From DHVE2 group archaeon (GTDB taxonomy: Archaea; Thermoplasmatota; Thermoplasmata; Thermoplasmatales; Aciduliprofundaceae): DNA of 5,890 nt. The DNA lies in contig WAOZ01000013.1 of assembly GCA_015520975.1 (NCBI GenBank), positions 1-5,890 of the forward strand, read 5' to 3'. The notes below the pieces were generated by a model. The model was not told where the DNA came from. It saw only the letters and a list, made by a program, of their open reading frames with translations, and did no database searches. Shown here piece after piece: positions 5,101-5,890 of this stretch. The translations under genes and the position numbers were made by a program. The stretch's first letter is position 1. Each line of letters opens with the position of its first letter.

Positions 5101-5890
5101 TTCACAAATCTTTCCACGGTTTTTGTTGTATCTGGCAATGAGAGTGGCTGGCGAGTTCATACATTTGAAGTCTGCCATGCAGCGATAATAGGTTCGTATG
5201 AAGCGTTCGATGAAATTTATCCGCAATTGGATATTCTCACCACATCGCCAGGAAATGCATGGGTATTTTATACTTTCAGAAATGCATCTTGGTGGTATGG
5301 TTATACAACATACATCTCCGCTTACAGATCCTTGAAAGTGGTGCATACGACTGATGGCGGATTTACGTGGAGTGCACCTTATTTTATAGGGCCACATAGT
5401 GGAAACTATGATGAAGAACAATACTACCCATCTGCCGTCGAATATAATGGAAAGATATGGCTGTTTTATTCACAGCGCAATCAATCTGCGGGCGATACCG
5501 ATTTTTATGTGAATTACTATCTCTATAACGGCACATCTTGGTCTGGACCATATCATCTTTACGGTAATGGTACAGATAACGAATCAGAGTGTTATATTTC
5601 CACCTATGTTGATAGAAGCGGAAAGCTGTGGGTTGCGTGGTACAGCACGGGAGATAATCAGAACGCGCATTTTGGAGTAGTTGAGCATTCGATATACCTA
5701 ATGTATTACAACGGAGCGAGCTGGAGCGGCGTGATAAAGCTGAACGAGACGACGATAGGCAGTGATATAAACGATTATGGTCCGATACCGATGGGAGAGG
5801 ATGATCAGGGCAACATCTGGGTTATCTATCTCGAAGAGAACTCGTATGACACACCGGCACCGCATAATCTGAACTGGACTTATTACAGAT
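2029..5890 (+). CDS. Secreted multidomain subtilisin-like protease (KP-43-type S8), 3' truncated
   Basis: This is an extracellular serine endopeptidase. The frame is open without a stop from ATG at 2029 to the window end (1287 complete codons). Residues 1-29 are a signal peptide: basic start, long hydrophobic core, likely cleavage after A29 (LNTA). Residues about 41-98, 119-188 and 200-274 look like repeated propeptide modules. The S8 catalytic domain spans about 276-640: Asp308 in IADTGLD, His350 in GHGTHV, oxyanion Asn460 in AAGNSG, and Ser570 in GTSMATP, all intact, so it should be active. An acidic DxNxDGxxD loop (554-562) suggests bound calcium. Residues about 645-783 form a beta-sandwich like that of Bacillus KP-43 protease (VNNLDLRVIAPNGT motif). 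Residues about 803-911 are an Ig-like domain (VNWGNVSDTYAL). From about 915 on there are Asp-box motifs STDGGSTW (974-981) and TTDGGFTW (1107-1114) with propeller-like repeats. Known members of the family with only the first modules have about 640 residues, so this one carries a long extra C-terminal part. Any membrane or cell-wall anchor lies beyond the window. Confidence 0.95.
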   Translation, partial: MRLVGIGKWVILFVFTACILISGIHLNTAIGKSSVNKRGEYMLVELKNPHMLELLKKSGYVKIVHNYGYYLLVKTYDKRAMSLKGLCFHNLDYTVRFQTMNFNGSSNELPSDYRGSYSTHLYLVQFVGPTTVQWLKQVKTLGVRIYRYYPNYSYLVKIKNPIDVSNLKNLWFVRDVVPFQPYWKLYRNILPYIENTSESTVMVKIDLDPHMDINTVASDIAVEYGIRIIKKVYYPKLFISYVVGYISSPMIRHLITSDEVLGVSHYEYMHILNDNAARIIGADLLRDDWRNGLGLSVTGASQVVAIADTGLDTGNISTLLPDFAGRVLTIYDAAGDGDPSDPDCSQFAGHGTHVTGSVAGNGVMSGSNPAKHYYEGSYAGIAPEARIHFESIGYHDSYYGSYYLWYDSITNMSLRSYKDGARVWSNSWGGSDNTYTSESSEVDTFMWTHKDFLIVFAAGNSGPKNNTVGEPATAKDIVTVGACENLVPHVMAQGLSSYMMASNMWDIPYFSSRGPTADGLIKPDVVAPGTGIVSVRPSTLNDSNTEYTWEIPVDSNSDGKYDYGAMQGTSMATPITAGAAVLIRDYLTRVDPDYDPVTHSVNISAALVKAILIGGATSLPGFKYHGIDQGYGRINIARALIPEPPLSYRYWDWQAVSNGANWSRTIEVKTSEAPLRIVLTWTDNSSGTGQGIAVNNLDLRVIAPNGTEYHGEMFKGDSQWSVENPTGYDTLNVTEVVNVKKPAVGTWRIEVIGASIGADDPDVHAPGALDQSFAVYAFGPFGNQSVGTRVKVDKYIEGIEPNSYKNYSDKPIQKVVVRGGVTEARFRVVNWGNVSDTYALNYRVIPSTGDIYVSYSPSVISLSPGKAVWVNATIHVNITAHPILYRLRLEAVSSINSSIISSLIINLQVVNTPPVRHTQITYDTIPKIASAIAIDPTDNSLWLAYFRQNISTTGNPVYPKSGNGESYDLVIEHSTDGGSTWQVAEVMTNFTRYYNSSGTLKNLMDWYYWYPVMKVDSGGNVYVAFTNLSTVFVVSGNESGWRVHTFEVCHAAIIGSYEAFDEIYPQLDILTTSPGNAWVFYTFRNASWWYGYTTYISAYRSLKVVHTTDGGFTWSAPYFIGPHSGNYDEEQYYPSAVEYNGKIWLFYSQRNQSAGDTDFYVNYYLYNGTSWSGPYHLYGNGTDNESECYISTYVDRSGKLWVAWYSTGDNQNAHFGVVEHSIYLMYYNGASWSGVIKLNETTIGSDINDYGPIPMGEDDQGNIWVIYLEENSYDTPAPHNLNWTYYR
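2149..2850 (+). other. Propeptide-like region of tandem modules in the subtilase
   Basis: Three consecutive segments share the pattern strand, helix, Gly-x-Ile-like turn, strand, helix, strand. They begin YMLVELKNP (residue 41), HLYLVQFVGP (120) and TVMVKIDLDP (200), and each has a second strand of the type YLLVK / YLVKI / FISYV. The second ends with a WFVRDVVPFQPYWKLY stretch that I recall as typical of KP-43-type propeptides, which usually have two such modules. Their role in the family is to assist folding and inhibit the protease until removed. The first module is the most divergent and least certain. Confidence 0.55.
4771..5890 (+). other. Asp-box beta-propeller-like C-terminal region (incomplete)
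   Basis: From residue about 915 the protein has two canonical Asp-boxes, S/T-x-D-x-G-x-T-W, at 974-981 and 1107-1114. It also has two related YNGxSWSG turns (1166-1173 and 1227-1234) and recurring strands of the type GNVYVAFT, GKIWLFYS, GKLWVAWYS and GNIWVIYLE. This spacing fits blades of a beta-propeller of the BNR/sialidase-like fold. Such repeats often bind glycans or act as structural scaffolds; sialidase catalytic residues were not identified, so enzyme activity is not claimed. The region continues past the window. Confidence 0.65.

Noticed and set aside
2114..5421. Several minus-strand open frames opposite the protease gene
   Set aside because: All lie opposite conserved protease codons, lack initiation signals and have unconvincing translations.
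1..5890. CRISPR array, tRNA/rRNA genes, insertion sequence or integration site
   Set aside because: No regularly spaced repeats, no cloverleaf or rRNA-like segments, no transposase frame and no terminal inverted repeats were seen.

Overview
The window looks archaeal, most likely euryarchaeal. It holds a replication factor C large subunit (an archaeal/eukaryotic clamp loader) and promoters made of a purine-rich BRE followed by a TATA box. Two of its genes have Shine-Dalgarno sites complementary to the archaeal 16S tail, three bases before ATG. Oligo-T tracts sit where terminators would be expected, and Ile ATA and Arg AGA/AGG codons are frequent. A Thermoplasmata-type lineage is possible, since such archaea carry large modular secreted subtilases, but the sequence does not prove it.

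Layout: (1) 1-109 is the acidic C-terminal end of an unidentified plus-strand gene, followed by three T-tracts (131-157). (2) 219-1568 encodes the replication factor C large subunit, apparently from a leaderless transcript. (3) 1569-1709 on the minus strand holds a small gene for a 46-residue, strongly acidic, four-heptad coiled-coil protein. It has its own Shine-Dalgarno site, a BRE/TATA promoter and a 12-bp palindrome at the predicted transcription start. Its stop codon abuts the rfcL stop with no base between. (4) 1773-2028 is a divergent intergenic region with short palindromes and the promoter of the next gene. (5) 2029-5890, running off the window, encodes a very large secreted subtilisin-like protease of at least 1287 residues: signal peptide, two or three propeptide-like modules, S8 catalytic domain, KP-43-type beta-sandwich, Ig-like domain and an Asp-box beta-propeller-like region.

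The genes do not form an obvious pathway. RFC-L is a housekeeping replication factor and the protease is an extracellular enzyme. The small gene between them is transcribed toward rfcL and away from the protease, and it shares a control region with the protease. It is the least explained element and the best candidate for something undescribed. Its existence rests on ribosome-binding site, promoter and coiled-coil evidence that agree with one another; its function is unknown.
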